Part shown: in pieces, positions 35,053-43,020 of the stretch | Layout of the letters: each line of letters begins with the position of its first letter | Position numbering within the stretch: the stretch's first letter is position 1 | Assembly (NCBI GenBank): GCA_022787565.1 | Contig: JALFVN010000076.1 | Coordinates: forward strand, 1-64,000 | From: Clostridiales bacterium | GTDB lineage: Bacteria; Bacillota; Clostridia; Oscillospirales; Oscillospiraceae | Direction: 5' to 3' | Length of the DNA stretch: 64,000 nt | Translations under genes and position numbers: made by a program | Notes under the pieces: model-generated | What the model saw: the letters and a program-made list of their open reading frames with translations, nothing else | What the model was told of the DNA's origin: nothing | Databases searched by the model: none

Positions 35053-37740
35053 ATGGCAAAAAGACCGAATATTCTTAAGCTTGCTACCAAGATAAGCCTT
35101 GAGAGTCTGACCTACACCGGCATCACCTACAGCGACCCGGAGTACAGGATCCTCGATCCCATCGTCAGTGACGAGATGTGCGAGGTCATGATGCATATGC
35201 GCCTCGAGACGCCCAGGACGGCAGAGGATATCGCAAGGCGCGCAAAAAAGAGCGTGGATTTCACCCAAACGCAGCTTGACAAGCTTGTTACCTGCGGTGT
35301 GATCCGCGCAAGGACTGTTGACGGTGCCCCTGGCTACTATTATCCCATCTGGGTCCCCGGCATCATGGAGGGGATTCTGACCAACCGTGAGCAGTGCGAC
35401 AAATATCCCGATCTGGCCTACTGCTTTGAGGAATATACCCGCCGCCGCGTGGGGGTACTTGCCCCGGTCATGGCCCCCGGCATGTCCTTCATGCGCGTCA
35501 TGCCTGTAATGAGCGCCATTGAGAACAATTCCCGTACCGCATCCTACGACGAGATCTCCACGCTGATCGACAAGGCGGAGATCGTCTCTGTGGGCCCCTG
35601 CTCCTGCCGCCGTTCCCGCCGTCTGATGGGCGAAGGCTGCGGCCATCTGGAAGAGGATATGTGCATGTACCTCAACGAGAACGCCCGCACCTACATCAAA
35701 ACCGGCGCACACCGGGAGGTCAGCAAGGAGGAGGCTTATCAGATTCTCAAGCGTGCTGAGGACAACGGCCTTGTCCATGAGATCAACCAGGCCCCCGGCT
35801 TTGAAGACGCCAGCGCCATCTGCAACTGCTGCGGCTGCTCCTGCTTCGCGCTGCGCATCGGCGAGTATTTCCGCAAGCCCGACAGCCTCCGTTCCAACTT
35901 TGTCGCCAGGGTGGATAAGCAAAACTGCGTGGCCTGCGGCCAGTGCGTGGAAAACTGCCAGATGAACGCGCTGAAGCTGGGCCAGAAGCTCTGCTCCACC
36001 GAGCCTGTGGAAGGCGATGTGAGCACCGATGCGTACCGCAACAGCATGTGGAAAAAGTCCGATTACAACGTGGACTACCGCACCAACCGCACGGACGTGG
36101 TATCCACCGGCACGGCTCCCTGCAAGGCCCAGTGTCCCGCCCATATCCCCGTTCAGGGCTATATCAAGCTGGCCTCCCAGGGCCGGTATACCGAAGCCCT
36201 TGAGCTGATCAAGAAAGAGAACCCCTTCCCCGCCGTCTGCGGCCGCATCTGCAACAAGGCCTGCGAGGACGCCTGCACCCGCGGCAGCATCGACTCTCCC
36301 ATCGCCATTGACGACATCAAGAAGTTCATCGCGGAGAAGGATCTGGAGACCGATACCCGCTATGTACCCAAGATGCTCAACCAGATTGGTAAGCCCTTCC
36401 CTGAAAAGATCGCCGTTATCGGCGCCGGCCCCGCCGGGCTGAGCTGCGCCTACTATCTGGCGGTCAAGGGCTATCCCGTCACCGTGTTTGAGAAGGAAAA
36501 GCTGCTGGGCGGTATGCTGACGCTGGGCATCCCCAGCTTCCGTCTGGACCGGGATGTGGTCAACGCCGAGATCGACATTCTCCGCGAGCTGGGCGTCGAA
36601 TTCAAAACCGGCGTTCAGGTTGGCAAAGACATCACCATACAGCAGCTCCGTCAGGAGGGCTTCAAGGCCTTCTATCTGGGCATCGGCGCTTCCCGGGGCA
36701 TGGCCGTGGGCTGCAAGGGCGACGATCTGCCCGGCGTCTTTACCGGCATCGACTTTTTGAAGGCCGTGAACCTGGGTGATAAGCCCGAAATCGGCAATCA
36801 GGTCGCCGTTATCGGCGGCGGCAACGTGGCTATCGACGTGGCCCGCACCGCTGTCCGTCTGGGCGCGGAGAGCGTGACCATCGTCTACCGCCGAACCCGC
36901 GATGAGATGCCCGCAGCCGATGACGAGATCGCCGAGGCCGAAGAAGAGGGCGTAAAGTTCATGTTCCTGGCCTCTCCCGCCGAGATCTGCGGTCAGGGCA
37001 AGGCTCAGGAGCTGAAGGTGGAGCTTATGGAACTGGGCGAGACCGACGCCAGGGGCCGCCGCAAACCTGTGGGCACCGGCAAATTCCAGTCTCTTCCTGT
37101 CAGCAGCGTCATTTCCGCCATCGGCCAGCTTGTGGATATGGGCGGCATTGACGAGGGCACCAATATGCAGCTGAGCCGCAAGGGCACCGTATATGTGGAC
37201 TCTCTCAGCTACCAGACCGGTGAACCGGACATTTTTGCCGGCGGCGACGTGGTGACCGGCCCCAAATTTGCCATCGATGCCATTGCGGCCGGCAAGGAGG
37301 GCGCCATCTCCATCCACCGCTTCGTCCATCCCGGCCAGCGGCTTGACATTGGGCGTGACCGCAGGGACTACAAGTCCCTGGATGTGTCCACCGCCGCTTT
37401 TTCTGTGGATTCCTTCGACAACACACCCCGGCAGAAGGCCGCTGGCGGCGCTGTCTCCGAGGCGAAAAAAACCTTCAAGGATCTGCGCGGTGTGTTCACC
37501 GAGGAGCAGCTGAAGAAAGAGACCGAACGCTGTCTGGGCTGCGGTGCGGTGACCGTGGATGAATATATGTGCGTAGGCTGCGGCATATGCACCACCAAGT
37601 GCAAGTTTGACGCCATCCATCTGGAGAAGATCAGCGACAACGTGGGTACGCCCTATTTCCAGACCCTTGCCCGAATCGCCGGCAACGTGCCCGTCCGTCT
37701 GGGCACTATCGCCGCGAAGAAGATCGGCTTCGGAAAGTAA
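35053..37740 (+). CDS. Multi-domain Fe-S/flavin NAD(P) oxidoreductase (GltD-like core), paralogue 1
   Basis: 895 residues. Order: winged-helix-like N-terminus (about 35-105); a Cys-rich domain with CSCRRSRR near 185 and ICNCCGCSC near 258; a ferredoxin-type cluster CVACGQCVENC near 293; a GltD-type Fe-S helical domain (CKAQCPAHIPVQGYI near 357, CGRICNKACEDAC near 397); an FAD site IGAGPAGLSCAYYLA near 457; an NAD(P) site IGGGNVAIDVARTA near 588; and C-terminal CLGCGA and CVGCGICTTKC near 827-850. The core resembles glutamate synthase small subunit and NfnB, but no large subunit is nearby. Start from GAGGTGGAG. It is followed by a hypA-like gene. Electron donor, acceptor and substrate are unknown. 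A paralogue lies at 48768. Confidence 0.88.
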   Translation: MAKRPNILKLATKISLESLTYTGITYSDPEYRILDPIVSDEMCEVMMHMRLETPRTAEDIARRAKKSVDFTQTQLDKLVTCGVIRARTVDGAPGYYYPIWVPGIMEGILTNREQCDKYPDLAYCFEEYTRRRVGVLAPVMAPGMSFMRVMPVMSAIENNSRTASYDEISTLIDKAEIVSVGPCSCRRSRRLMGEGCGHLEEDMCMYLNENARTYIKTGAHREVSKEEAYQILKRAEDNGLVHEINQAPGFEDASAICNCCGCSCFALRIGEYFRKPDSLRSNFVARVDKQNCVACGQCVENCQMNALKLGQKLCSTEPVEGDVSTDAYRNSMWKKSDYNVDYRTNRTDVVSTGTAPCKAQCPAHIPVQGYIKLASQGRYTEALELIKKENPFPAVCGRICNKACEDACTRGSIDSPIAIDDIKKFIAEKDLETDTRYVPKMLNQIGKPFPEKIAVIGAGPAGLSCAYYLAVKGYPVTVFEKEKLLGGMLTLGIPSFRLDRDVVNAEIDILRELGVEFKTGVQVGKDITIQQLRQEGFKAFYLGIGASRGMAVGCKGDDLPGVFTGIDFLKAVNLGDKPEIGNQVAVIGGGNVAIDVARTAVRLGAESVTIVYRRTRDEMPAADDEIAEAEEEGVKFMFLASPAEICGQGKAQELKVELMELGETDARGRRKPVGTGKFQSLPVSSVISAIGQLVDMGGIDEGTNMQLSRKGTVYVDSLSYQTGEPDIFAGGDVVTGPKFAIDAIAAGKEGAISIHRFVHPGQRLDIGRDRRDYKSLDVSTAAFSVDSFDNTPRQKAAGGAVSEAKKTFKDLRGVFTEEQLKKETERCLGCGAVTVDEYMCVGCGICTTKCKFDAIHLEKISDNVGTPYFQTLARIAGNVPVRLGTIAAKKIGFGK

Positions 37741-37750
37741 AGGAGCGCCC

Positions 37751-38098
37751 ATGCATGAGATAGGCGTTGTACGGCAGATGTGCAAAACCGTCATGGATTT
37801 TGCCGCCGAAAACAAACTTCAAAGCATCAGTGAGATCGTTGTGGAGATCGGTGAATTGTCCCTGATTATCCCCAAATACGTTGAGGAGGTGTATCCTCTG
37901 GTCACCGAAGGCACCATGCTCAGCGATACAAAGCTCATCATGGAGACCGTTCCCGGCCTGGCCGAGTGCGACGACTGTGACGAGATCTTCAATGTTGTCG
38001 AGCACGAGGGCTACTGTCCCAACTGCGGCAGCTTTGACAAGACCATCCTGTCCGGCAAGGATTTCACCATCCGGGAGATCCACATGCCGGAGGAATAA
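37751..38098 (+). CDS. HypA-like metallochaperone paired with oxidoreductase 1
   Basis: 115 residues. It keeps the HypA nickel-binding N-terminus MHE (His2) and a zinc site C-x2-C ... C-x2-C (CDDCDEIF near 75, CPNCGSF near 90). HypA proteins deliver nickel to [NiFe]-hydrogenase or urease. No hydrogenase, urease or other hyp genes are visible, and the gene is tied to the flavoprotein, starting 10 bases after it with AAAGGAG over the stop. A dedicated maturation or subunit role for the oxidoreductase is therefore plausible but inferred. Confidence 0.88.
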   Translation: MHEIGVVRQMCKTVMDFAAENKLQSISEIVVEIGELSLIIPKYVEEVYPLVTEGTMLSDTKLIMETVPGLAECDDCDEIFNVVEHEGYCPNCGSFDKTILSGKDFTIREIHMPEE

Positions 38099-38288
38099 CA
38101 GACTGATCGGCAAAAAAATCCGGAGGCCCCGGCCTCCGGATTTTTCGGTTATCTGCCTGTATGGTTTGCTCTGTGGGATAGTATACGCCGCCGGTCTCCG
38201 GGACGGCCATGAATTTTGTGCAGAACAGGATGGACATCGTCAGAAGCGCCGCAATGCAGATGGCAAGAACGTCGTCAAACTTGATCAT
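38064..38288 (-). CDS. Possible small membrane protein
   Basis: 74 codons starting MIKFDDVLAICIAALLTMSI behind GAGGGTTTC. One membrane segment is predicted at residues 6-26. The last about 25 codons run through the strong terminator hairpin and into the hypA end, which argues that the true product is shorter, or that the frame is only partly real. No family recognised. Confidence 0.35.
   Translation of the reverse strand: MIKFDDVLAICIAALLTMSILFCTKFMAVPETGGVYYPTEQTIQADNRKIRRPGPPDFFADQSVIPPACGSPGW
38112..38145. terminator. Terminator of the first oxidoreductase-hypA operon
   Basis: A 15-bp stem (38114-38128 with 38131-38145) with a two-base loop, flanked by A-run and T-run. It starts 16 bases after the hypA stop. 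Confidence 0.9.
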
Positions 38289-38426
38289 GAAACCCTCACT
38301 CTTTTCTGTTTTTTATCCTTCTATTGATAAAGACGCAGGAAAGGGGTAAAACGTCTCATGCTTTTATATTTTCATCGTTTTGCACAACACAGCAAAGATA
38401 TTATTGTATAATATGCTTTGTTTCCT

Positions 38427-38469
38427 GAAAGGGCTTTCCGGCCGGTATACCCGGTCAGAAAGCCCTTTC
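38427..38469. repeat. Hairpin upstream of the converging Xre gene end
   Basis: A 12-bp outer stem GAAAGGGCTTTC/GAAAGCCCTTTC (38427-38438 with 38458-38469) and an inner GC-rich stem. There is no T-run. A TATAAT-like box lies about 20 bases before it on the plus strand. It could be a terminator remnant or a small RNA. The rest of 38290-38490 shows no gene. Confidence 0.45.
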
Positions 38470-38491
38470 GGCTGATTGGACCAGTTTTCCT

Positions 38492-39019
38492 TTAAAGCAT
38501 TGTCTGACTTTTTGGGGGCACTTCATGATCATAGAGTTTCTCTTCAATGTAGATCATCATCTTATTTCTTAACCCAGCATATATCCCGACAGCGGCAAAA
38601 GGGGTCAGAGCGATAAAGAATAGATATTTTTTTACAGAAACGTAGACGCAAAATACAGCAAACAGGACAAGCCAGAAGAGCACAAGGGAGATATGCTCCT
38701 TCAGCCATTTTCTTTGCCAATAAGCAGCCTGTTCTTTTTTACTGAATACCCCGGTTTTTGAAAGGTCGACTAGATTTCTGTCAGCTTCTTCCCTGAACGC
38801 ATTTTCATCCAGACGGCAGCCGGAAAGCAGTTCATTGATGCTCACGCCAAACTGTTCGGAAAGCAGCTGAAACATTTCAATATCCGGCATATAATTTCCG
38901 TTTTCCCAGCGGGATATGGTCTTGTTGGTCACGCCCAGCCTGTTCCCCAGCGCTTCCTGGGTCATTCCCTTTTCGCGGCGCAATTGGGCAATGAATTTTC
39001 CTGTTTTGATCGGGTCCAT
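38492..39019 (-). CDS. XRE-family transcriptional regulator with C-terminal membrane segments
   Basis: 175 residues. The N-terminal Cro/CI helix-turn-helix is clear (residues 8-62: IAQLRREKGMTQEALGNRLG, VTNKTISRWENGNYMPDIE). A linker and two hydrophobic segments follow (about residues 110-128 and 132-150), so it may be a membrane-tethered regulator. RBS GAGGTGAG. Its targets are not visible; neither neighbour is obviously co-transcribed. The 39020-39252 stretch upstream holds two hairpin-like repeats (39123-39131 with 39165-39173; 39201-39209 with 39223-39231) and no gene. Confidence 0.88.
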   Translation of the reverse strand: MDPIKTGKFIAQLRREKGMTQEALGNRLGVTNKTISRWENGNYMPDIEMFQLLSEQFGVSINELLSGCRLDENAFREEADRNLVDLSKTGVFSKKEQAAYWQRKWLKEHISLVLFWLVLFAVFCVYVSVKKYLFFIALTPFAAVGIYAGLRNKMMIYIEEKLYDHEVPPKSQTML

Positions 39020-39252
39020 GTCTTCTCACCTCAGTCCGCAGCATACAACATTTTGCCGAAAATGTCTTCCCCACAAACAGCGAATATCCTGTCAATGAAA
39101 CCAGGTCAAGCGATTCAGCCGGCTTTGCGCTGCCTTTTTTGCGTTAACACAGATTCTTTTCCCAAGCGCAAAGGCTGCCGCCGTTCACGATGATCCTGCT
39201 CCTGTCAGGCAAAGACGTATGCCCTGACAGGGGCAGAGGAAGAATTTCCATT

Positions 39253-40524
39253 CTATTTTGTCATCAGCTCGATGATGGTTCGGTCCGTCTCTTTCATGCC
39301 TTGCCGGCCCAGTACGCCCACGTTCCTGATGGTATTTTCCACACCCTTCAGAATGATGCCGTCGCCGCCGTAAAACTGCTGTCCCGCATCGTACATCTCC
39401 ATAGCCAGCAGCCCGGAGTCCACCGCCACGGCGATCTTTGCCGCACAGCTGGGCTTTGCCCCGTCACAGACCATACCCGAAGATATGGCCAGAGCGTTCA
39501 CCAGGGCATGGGAGATGCTGTCCAGATCACCGCCCCGCAGATAGGATACGGCTGCTCCCGCGCTGGCCCCGGCGCTCACCGCACCACAATAGGCTGAAAG
39601 ACGTCCTATCCCCTCTTTCAAATGGATGGCAGTGAGATTGGAGATGGCCAGGGCGCGGTAGAGCTTTTCCCTGCTACTGCCCAGCTCCATGGCGTATTCC
39701 ACCACAGGCACGCAGACGGTGATCCCCTGGTTTCCGCTGCCGGAGTTGATGATGACGGGCAGCTCACAGCCGCCCATTCTGGCGTCAGAGGCAGCGGCAG
39801 CCTTTGCCCGTGCCAGGGTGTGCACATCGTCACCCTGTTTTACAAGAACCTTGCCGATGTTGGCTCCGTAGTTCCCGTTCAGTCCCTCCTGGGAGATGGC
39901 GCAGTTATATTCGATCTGCCTGTCGAACAGCTCCTGCACATCCTTCACGTCAAGGGATTGGGCAAAGTCATAGATCCCCTCCACAGAGAGAAGCCCATAA
40001 TCCAGCCCGCTCTCCGCCGCCGGGTTCACCGGCTGGTCGGTAAAAAGCACCTTGCCGTCTTTTTCGATAAGGGCCAGCCCTGTGTGATGGTTGATAATGC
40101 GTGCCCTTGCGCTGCTGTTGCCCGAAAATACGCTGACTGTCACGTCCAGTACAAGCTCTGATCCGGCGGGGGTGACTTTTATGGGCGTTGTTTCAAGATA
40201 CTCTCCCAGCCGGCGCTTGTCCTCTCTTGTCACATGGGAGATGACCTCAAGTCCCGCGTCGGCATCTCCGGCGATAATGCCAACGGCGGCGGCAGCCTCC
40301 ACGCCTCTTCGCCCGTCGGTGTTGGGCACAATGACGCTCTTTACATTTTTGATGATGTTTCCGCTGGCTTCAATCTCCACCCGCTCCGGCAGGCTGCCCA
40401 GAGTCTTCCCCGCGATGGCCGCGCAGTAGGCCACGGCAATAGGCTCCGTACAGCCCAGCGCCGGGATCAGCTCCTTGCGGAGGATCTGAAGATAGGTGCT
40501 GTATTTTTCGCTGTTTCTTTCCAT
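39253..40524 (-). CDS. L-cysteine desulfidase / UPF0597 family (serine dehydratase-like)
   Basis: 423 residues, cytoplasmic, related to CdsB/CyuA Fe-S enzymes that break cysteine to pyruvate, ammonia and sulfide. Conserved cysteines are seen in IPALGCTEPIAVAYC near residue 25 and SSGMVCDGAKPSCAAK near residue 345, probable cluster ligands. Other family motifs are GNIIKNVKSVIVPNTDG and NSGSGNQGITVCVPV. The start at 40524 follows AAAAGGAGGCGC. No transporter or CyuR-like regulator is adjacent. Confidence 0.88.
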   Translation of the reverse strand: MERNSEKYSTYLQILRKELIPALGCTEPIAVAYCAAIAGKTLGSLPERVEIEASGNIIKNVKSVIVPNTDGRRGVEAAAAVGIIAGDADAGLEVISHVTREDKRRLGEYLETTPIKVTPAGSELVLDVTVSVFSGNSSARARIINHHTGLALIEKDGKVLFTDQPVNPAAESGLDYGLLSVEGIYDFAQSLDVKDVQELFDRQIEYNCAISQEGLNGNYGANIGKVLVKQGDDVHTLARAKAAAASDARMGGCELPVIINSGSGNQGITVCVPVVEYAMELGSSREKLYRALAISNLTAIHLKEGIGRLSAYCGAVSAGASAGAAVSYLRGGDLDSISHALVNALAISSGMVCDGAKPSCAAKIAVAVDSGLLAMEMYDAGQQFYGGDGIILKGVENTIRNVGVLGRQGMKETDRTIIELMTK

Positions 40525-40688
40525 GTGCGCCTCCTTTTCCGTTATTTCCGTTACCATATGTTATCATTGTACCATGACTCCGCTGTGCTTAACAACAGCA
40601 AAACCGTATTATCTGAACTTTGTCATATACAAATGGAATAATATTGGGAGGCGGCTTGTCATAGGATGTACCAAAAGGAGTGATGTGC

Positions 40689-41456
40689 TTGATCGACCTG
40701 AGAAGATTTCTGACTAAACACAAAAAATTTCTCTCCGGAGCGGGCCTTGTGCTGGCAGTGGTGCTGATTTTCTGGACAGTGAACAACCCGGCCATCGTCG
40801 GCGCTTCGGCCACCCAGAGACAACTGCCCATCTACTGTGTGCAGCGGGAGGATAAGGTGGTCTCCCTGTCCTTTGACGCCGCGTGGGGAAACGAGGACAC
40901 GCAGCAGCTGATCGACATACTGGATCAATACGGCGTCAAGGCTACGTTCTTTGTGGTGGGCGACTGGGTGGATAAATACCCCGAATCCGTAAAAGCCCTG
41001 GCAGACGCGGGAAATGAGGTGATGAACCACTCGTCCAATCACGCCCACTTCTCCAAGCTCAGCGAGGATGAGATCGTTGCAGATGTGACAGCCTGCAATG
41101 AGAAGATCGCCGCCGTCACCGGGGTGACGCCCACGCTGTTCCGCTGCCCTTACGGGGAATACGACGACCATGTGATCAGCGCCGTCAGCAGTACGGGCAC
41201 CACCGCCGTGCAGTGGGATGTGGACAGTCTGGACTGGAAGGGCTTATCTGCCAGAGACATTCAGAGCCGTGTGCTGAAAAATGTTCAGCCTGGCAGCATC
41301 GTATTGTTCCACAACGCGGCGGAAAACACTCCCGAAGCCCTGCCCGGGATCATTGAAGCCCTTCAGGCCGACGGCTACACCATTGTCCCCATCTCCCAGC
41401 TGCTGCTCACGGGAGAATACACCATCGACCATACCGGAAGGCAGTGTCCGAAATGA
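40689..41456 (+). CDS. Polysaccharide deacetylase (NodB domain), membrane-anchored
   Basis: About 255 residues. An N-terminal signal anchor (about residues 12-33) precedes a NodB domain: LSFDAAWGNEDT (catalytic Asp), NHSSNHAHF (metal His-x-x-x-His type motif), FRCPYGEYDD and VLFHNAAENT. It deacetylates peptidoglycan or another N-acetylated glycan outside the membrane, resembling sporulation-type PdaB or PdaA proteins. AAGGAG sits 8 bases before a TTG at 40689 and only 2 before an ATG at 40683, so TTG is preferred but not certain. Confidence 0.88.
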   Translation: MIDLRRFLTKHKKFLSGAGLVLAVVLIFWTVNNPAIVGASATQRQLPIYCVQREDKVVSLSFDAAWGNEDTQQLIDILDQYGVKATFFVVGDWVDKYPESVKALADAGNEVMNHSSNHAHFSKLSEDEIVADVTACNEKIAAVTGVTPTLFRCPYGEYDDHVISAVSSTGTTAVQWDVDSLDWKGLSARDIQSRVLKNVQPGSIVLFHNAAENTPEALPGIIEALQADGYTIVPISQLLLTGEYTIDHTGRQCPK

Positions 41457-41499
41457 AAAAGGAAGCTGCGGCAAAGTTCAATTGCTGCAGCTTCCTTTT
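41455..41499. terminator. Terminator of the deacetylase gene
   Basis: Outer stem AAAAGGAAGCTGC/GCAGCTTCCTTTT with an inner GCAA/TTGC helix, ending in a T-run on the plus strand. Confidence 0.8.
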
Positions 41500-41535
41500 A
41501 TTCACGAAACGTATGCATCCGATAAAGCGGGGCGT

Positions 41536-41805
41536 TCAGACCACATAGGCCTTTGACGCGCCGAGATCGCGGGCCAGACGGGCATATCGTTCGGCATAGT
41601 CCGCCTCGGTCTCAAACTCCCCGAGGATTTTTTGGTAGCGCTCCCGCACGCCGAAGGGGCGGTAGCGGATGATTTTGTAAAAACAGCCGTCCCCGATATG
41701 TTCTGCCACATAACGGACCGTCGCCTCGTTATCCTTGTCCCGGCCCGGGAAAATGATGGTGCGCACCTCGTAGAGCTTGCCCACAGAGAGCAGATAGTCC
41801 AGATT
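41536..41805 (-). pseudogene. Truncated glycyl-radical-enzyme activase (PflA-like), C-terminal fragment
   Basis: The frame reads LDYLLSVGKLYEVRTIIFPG, NEATVRYVAEHIGDG, YKIIRYRPFGVRERY and LARDLGASKAYVV, matching the end of radical-SAM activases. The CxxxCxxC cluster region and the rest of the N-terminal part are absent. The fragment begins exactly after the stop codon of the upstream Lar-like gene and has no good start or RBS (a GTG at 41784 is unpreceded). It looks like the residue of a deletion that joined the two genes. Confidence 0.65.
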
Positions 41806-42030
41806 TTATTCTACCACTTCGCTTTTTATGACTTTGCCGATATTCCAGAGATGGGCTACCTGCCGTTCTGCCTCGCGCTTTTCCTCTTCGGTGCTGTACT
41901 CCACATATACGGTGTGCGCGCTGCAATCGGCACACTCCACCTGCACATTCCAGCCGCCCTCGTGGCTTATGATCCCCGGGCCGCGGCAGACGGGGCATTC
42001 TCCCAGCTCAATGAGATTATCCAGATCCAT
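41806..42030 (-). CDS. Small zinc-ribbon protein, Lar (restriction alleviation)-like
   Basis: 74 residues with CPVCRGPG near residue 13 and CADCSAH near residue 32, then EEEKREAERQVAHLWNIG. The A-x-x-LWN pattern after a Cys4 ribbon is typical of Lar-family proteins. ATG at 42030 follows AAGGAGAAATAAC. A good promoter lies upstream. No restriction system is visible nearby, so the name reflects similarity only. Confidence 0.65.
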   Translation of the reverse strand: MDLDNLIELGECPVCRGPGIISHEGGWNVQVECADCSAHTVYVEYSTEEEKREAERQVAHLWNIGKVIKSEVVE

Positions 42031-42073
42031 GTTATTTCTCCTTGATGAATAATTACCTGATAAGACGATGTCC

Positions 42074-42102
42074 ATTATAATACAGTCTTTCCCGTCTTTC
42101 AA
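42074..42102 (-). promoter_or_regulatory. Promoter of the Lar-like gene
   Basis: Minus strand TTGAAA (42097-42102), 17-base spacer, TATAAT (42074-42079). Confidence 0.75.
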
Positions 42103-42138
42103 GCAAATATCAACATTTCCCCGCTTTTGGCTTCCTCG

Positions 42139-43014
42139 TCAGATCACTTTCACGCCTTCCAGATCGGGTTTTACGCCCAGGACCTTCCAGCCGGGCAGGG
42201 TCACTTTCAGTTCGCTTTCCATTTCCCCGGTAAAGGAGGGGCTGTCAGAGATGCACAGCAGTGTGGAGCCGGCGCCGGAGATACAGATGCCCATGGCGCC
42301 CAGTTTTTTTGCCGCGGCCTCCGCCGTATCGAAGCCGGCGATCAGCTTTGTCCTGTAGGGCTGGTGCAGCTTGTCCTCAAGGGCGATGCGCATAAGCAGC
42401 CGGTCTCCCTTTTCCAACGCCTTGATCAGCAGCGCGGAGCGGGAGATGTTGAAGATGGCGTCCTGTCTGGATACCGTCTCCGGCAGGACACTTCTGGCCA
42501 ATTCGGTGGAGAGCTCAAAGTCGGGGATCAGCAGAGTGAAAAACAGTTTATCACTGATGGGGAAATGGGTGGTGACGGCGGAAAAACCATACATGGCGGA
42601 GACGGTGAAGCCGCCGAACAGGGCCGGGGCGATATTGTCCGGGTGTCCCTCCACAGAGGTGGCAATCGCCAGCAGTTCGTCGCCCGAGAGCTCAAGGCCG
42701 TTCAGGGCGTTTGCCGCCATTACGCCGCCTACAATCAGCGCGGCGGACGAGCCCATTCCTCTTGAAACCGGGATATCGGTCCTGCCGAAGCGGATTTCCA
42801 GCCCGGATTCCCTTTGTCCGGCCCAGGTCATGGCCGCACGGTACGCCTTGAAGGCCAGATTCTGTTCATTACAGTATTTTTCATCACATCCGCTGATTAC
42901 AAGTCCCTCCGGGCGGGAGAGGAATTCGATCTCATTGTAGCACTGCCAGGCGATGCCGAAGCAGTCAAAGCCCGGCCCAAGATTTGCAGAGCTTGCCGGT
43001 ATTCTGAACTTCAT
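42139..43014 (-). CDS. thrB: Homoserine kinase
   Basis: 291-residue GHMP kinase phosphorylating homoserine with ATP in threonine synthesis. The ATP-binding GHMP motif VSRGMGSSAALIVGGV lies near residue 84 and the N-terminal PASSANLGPGFDCFG at residue 6. It starts 6 bases after thrC, with its ribosome binding site (AAGGAAG) overlapping the thrC end. It is the last gene of the ACT-thrC-thrB operon. Confidence 0.96.
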   Translation of the reverse strand: MKFRIPASSANLGPGFDCFGIAWQCYNEIEFLSRPEGLVISGCDEKYCNEQNLAFKAYRAAMTWAGQRESGLEIRFGRTDIPVSRGMGSSAALIVGGVMAANALNGLELSGDELLAIATSVEGHPDNIAPALFGGFTVSAMYGFSAVTTHFPISDKLFFTLLIPDFELSTELARSVLPETVSRQDAIFNISRSALLIKALEKGDRLLMRIALEDKLHQPYRTKLIAGFDTAEAAAKKLGAMGICISGAGSTLLCISDSPSFTGEMESELKVTLPGWKVLGVKPDLEGVKVI

Positions 43015-43020
43015 TTTTCT

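Noticed and set aside
35035..37815. 926-codon minus-strand frame (and a similar one at 48681-51206)
   Set aside because: Antisense shadows of the two oxidoreductase genes, caused by high GC third positions; repetitive G/A/V/H composition and no domain.
38406..38469. Small RNA from a TATAAT-like box with a downstream hairpin
   Set aside because: No -35 at good distance and no T-run after the hairpin; listed only as a hairpin.
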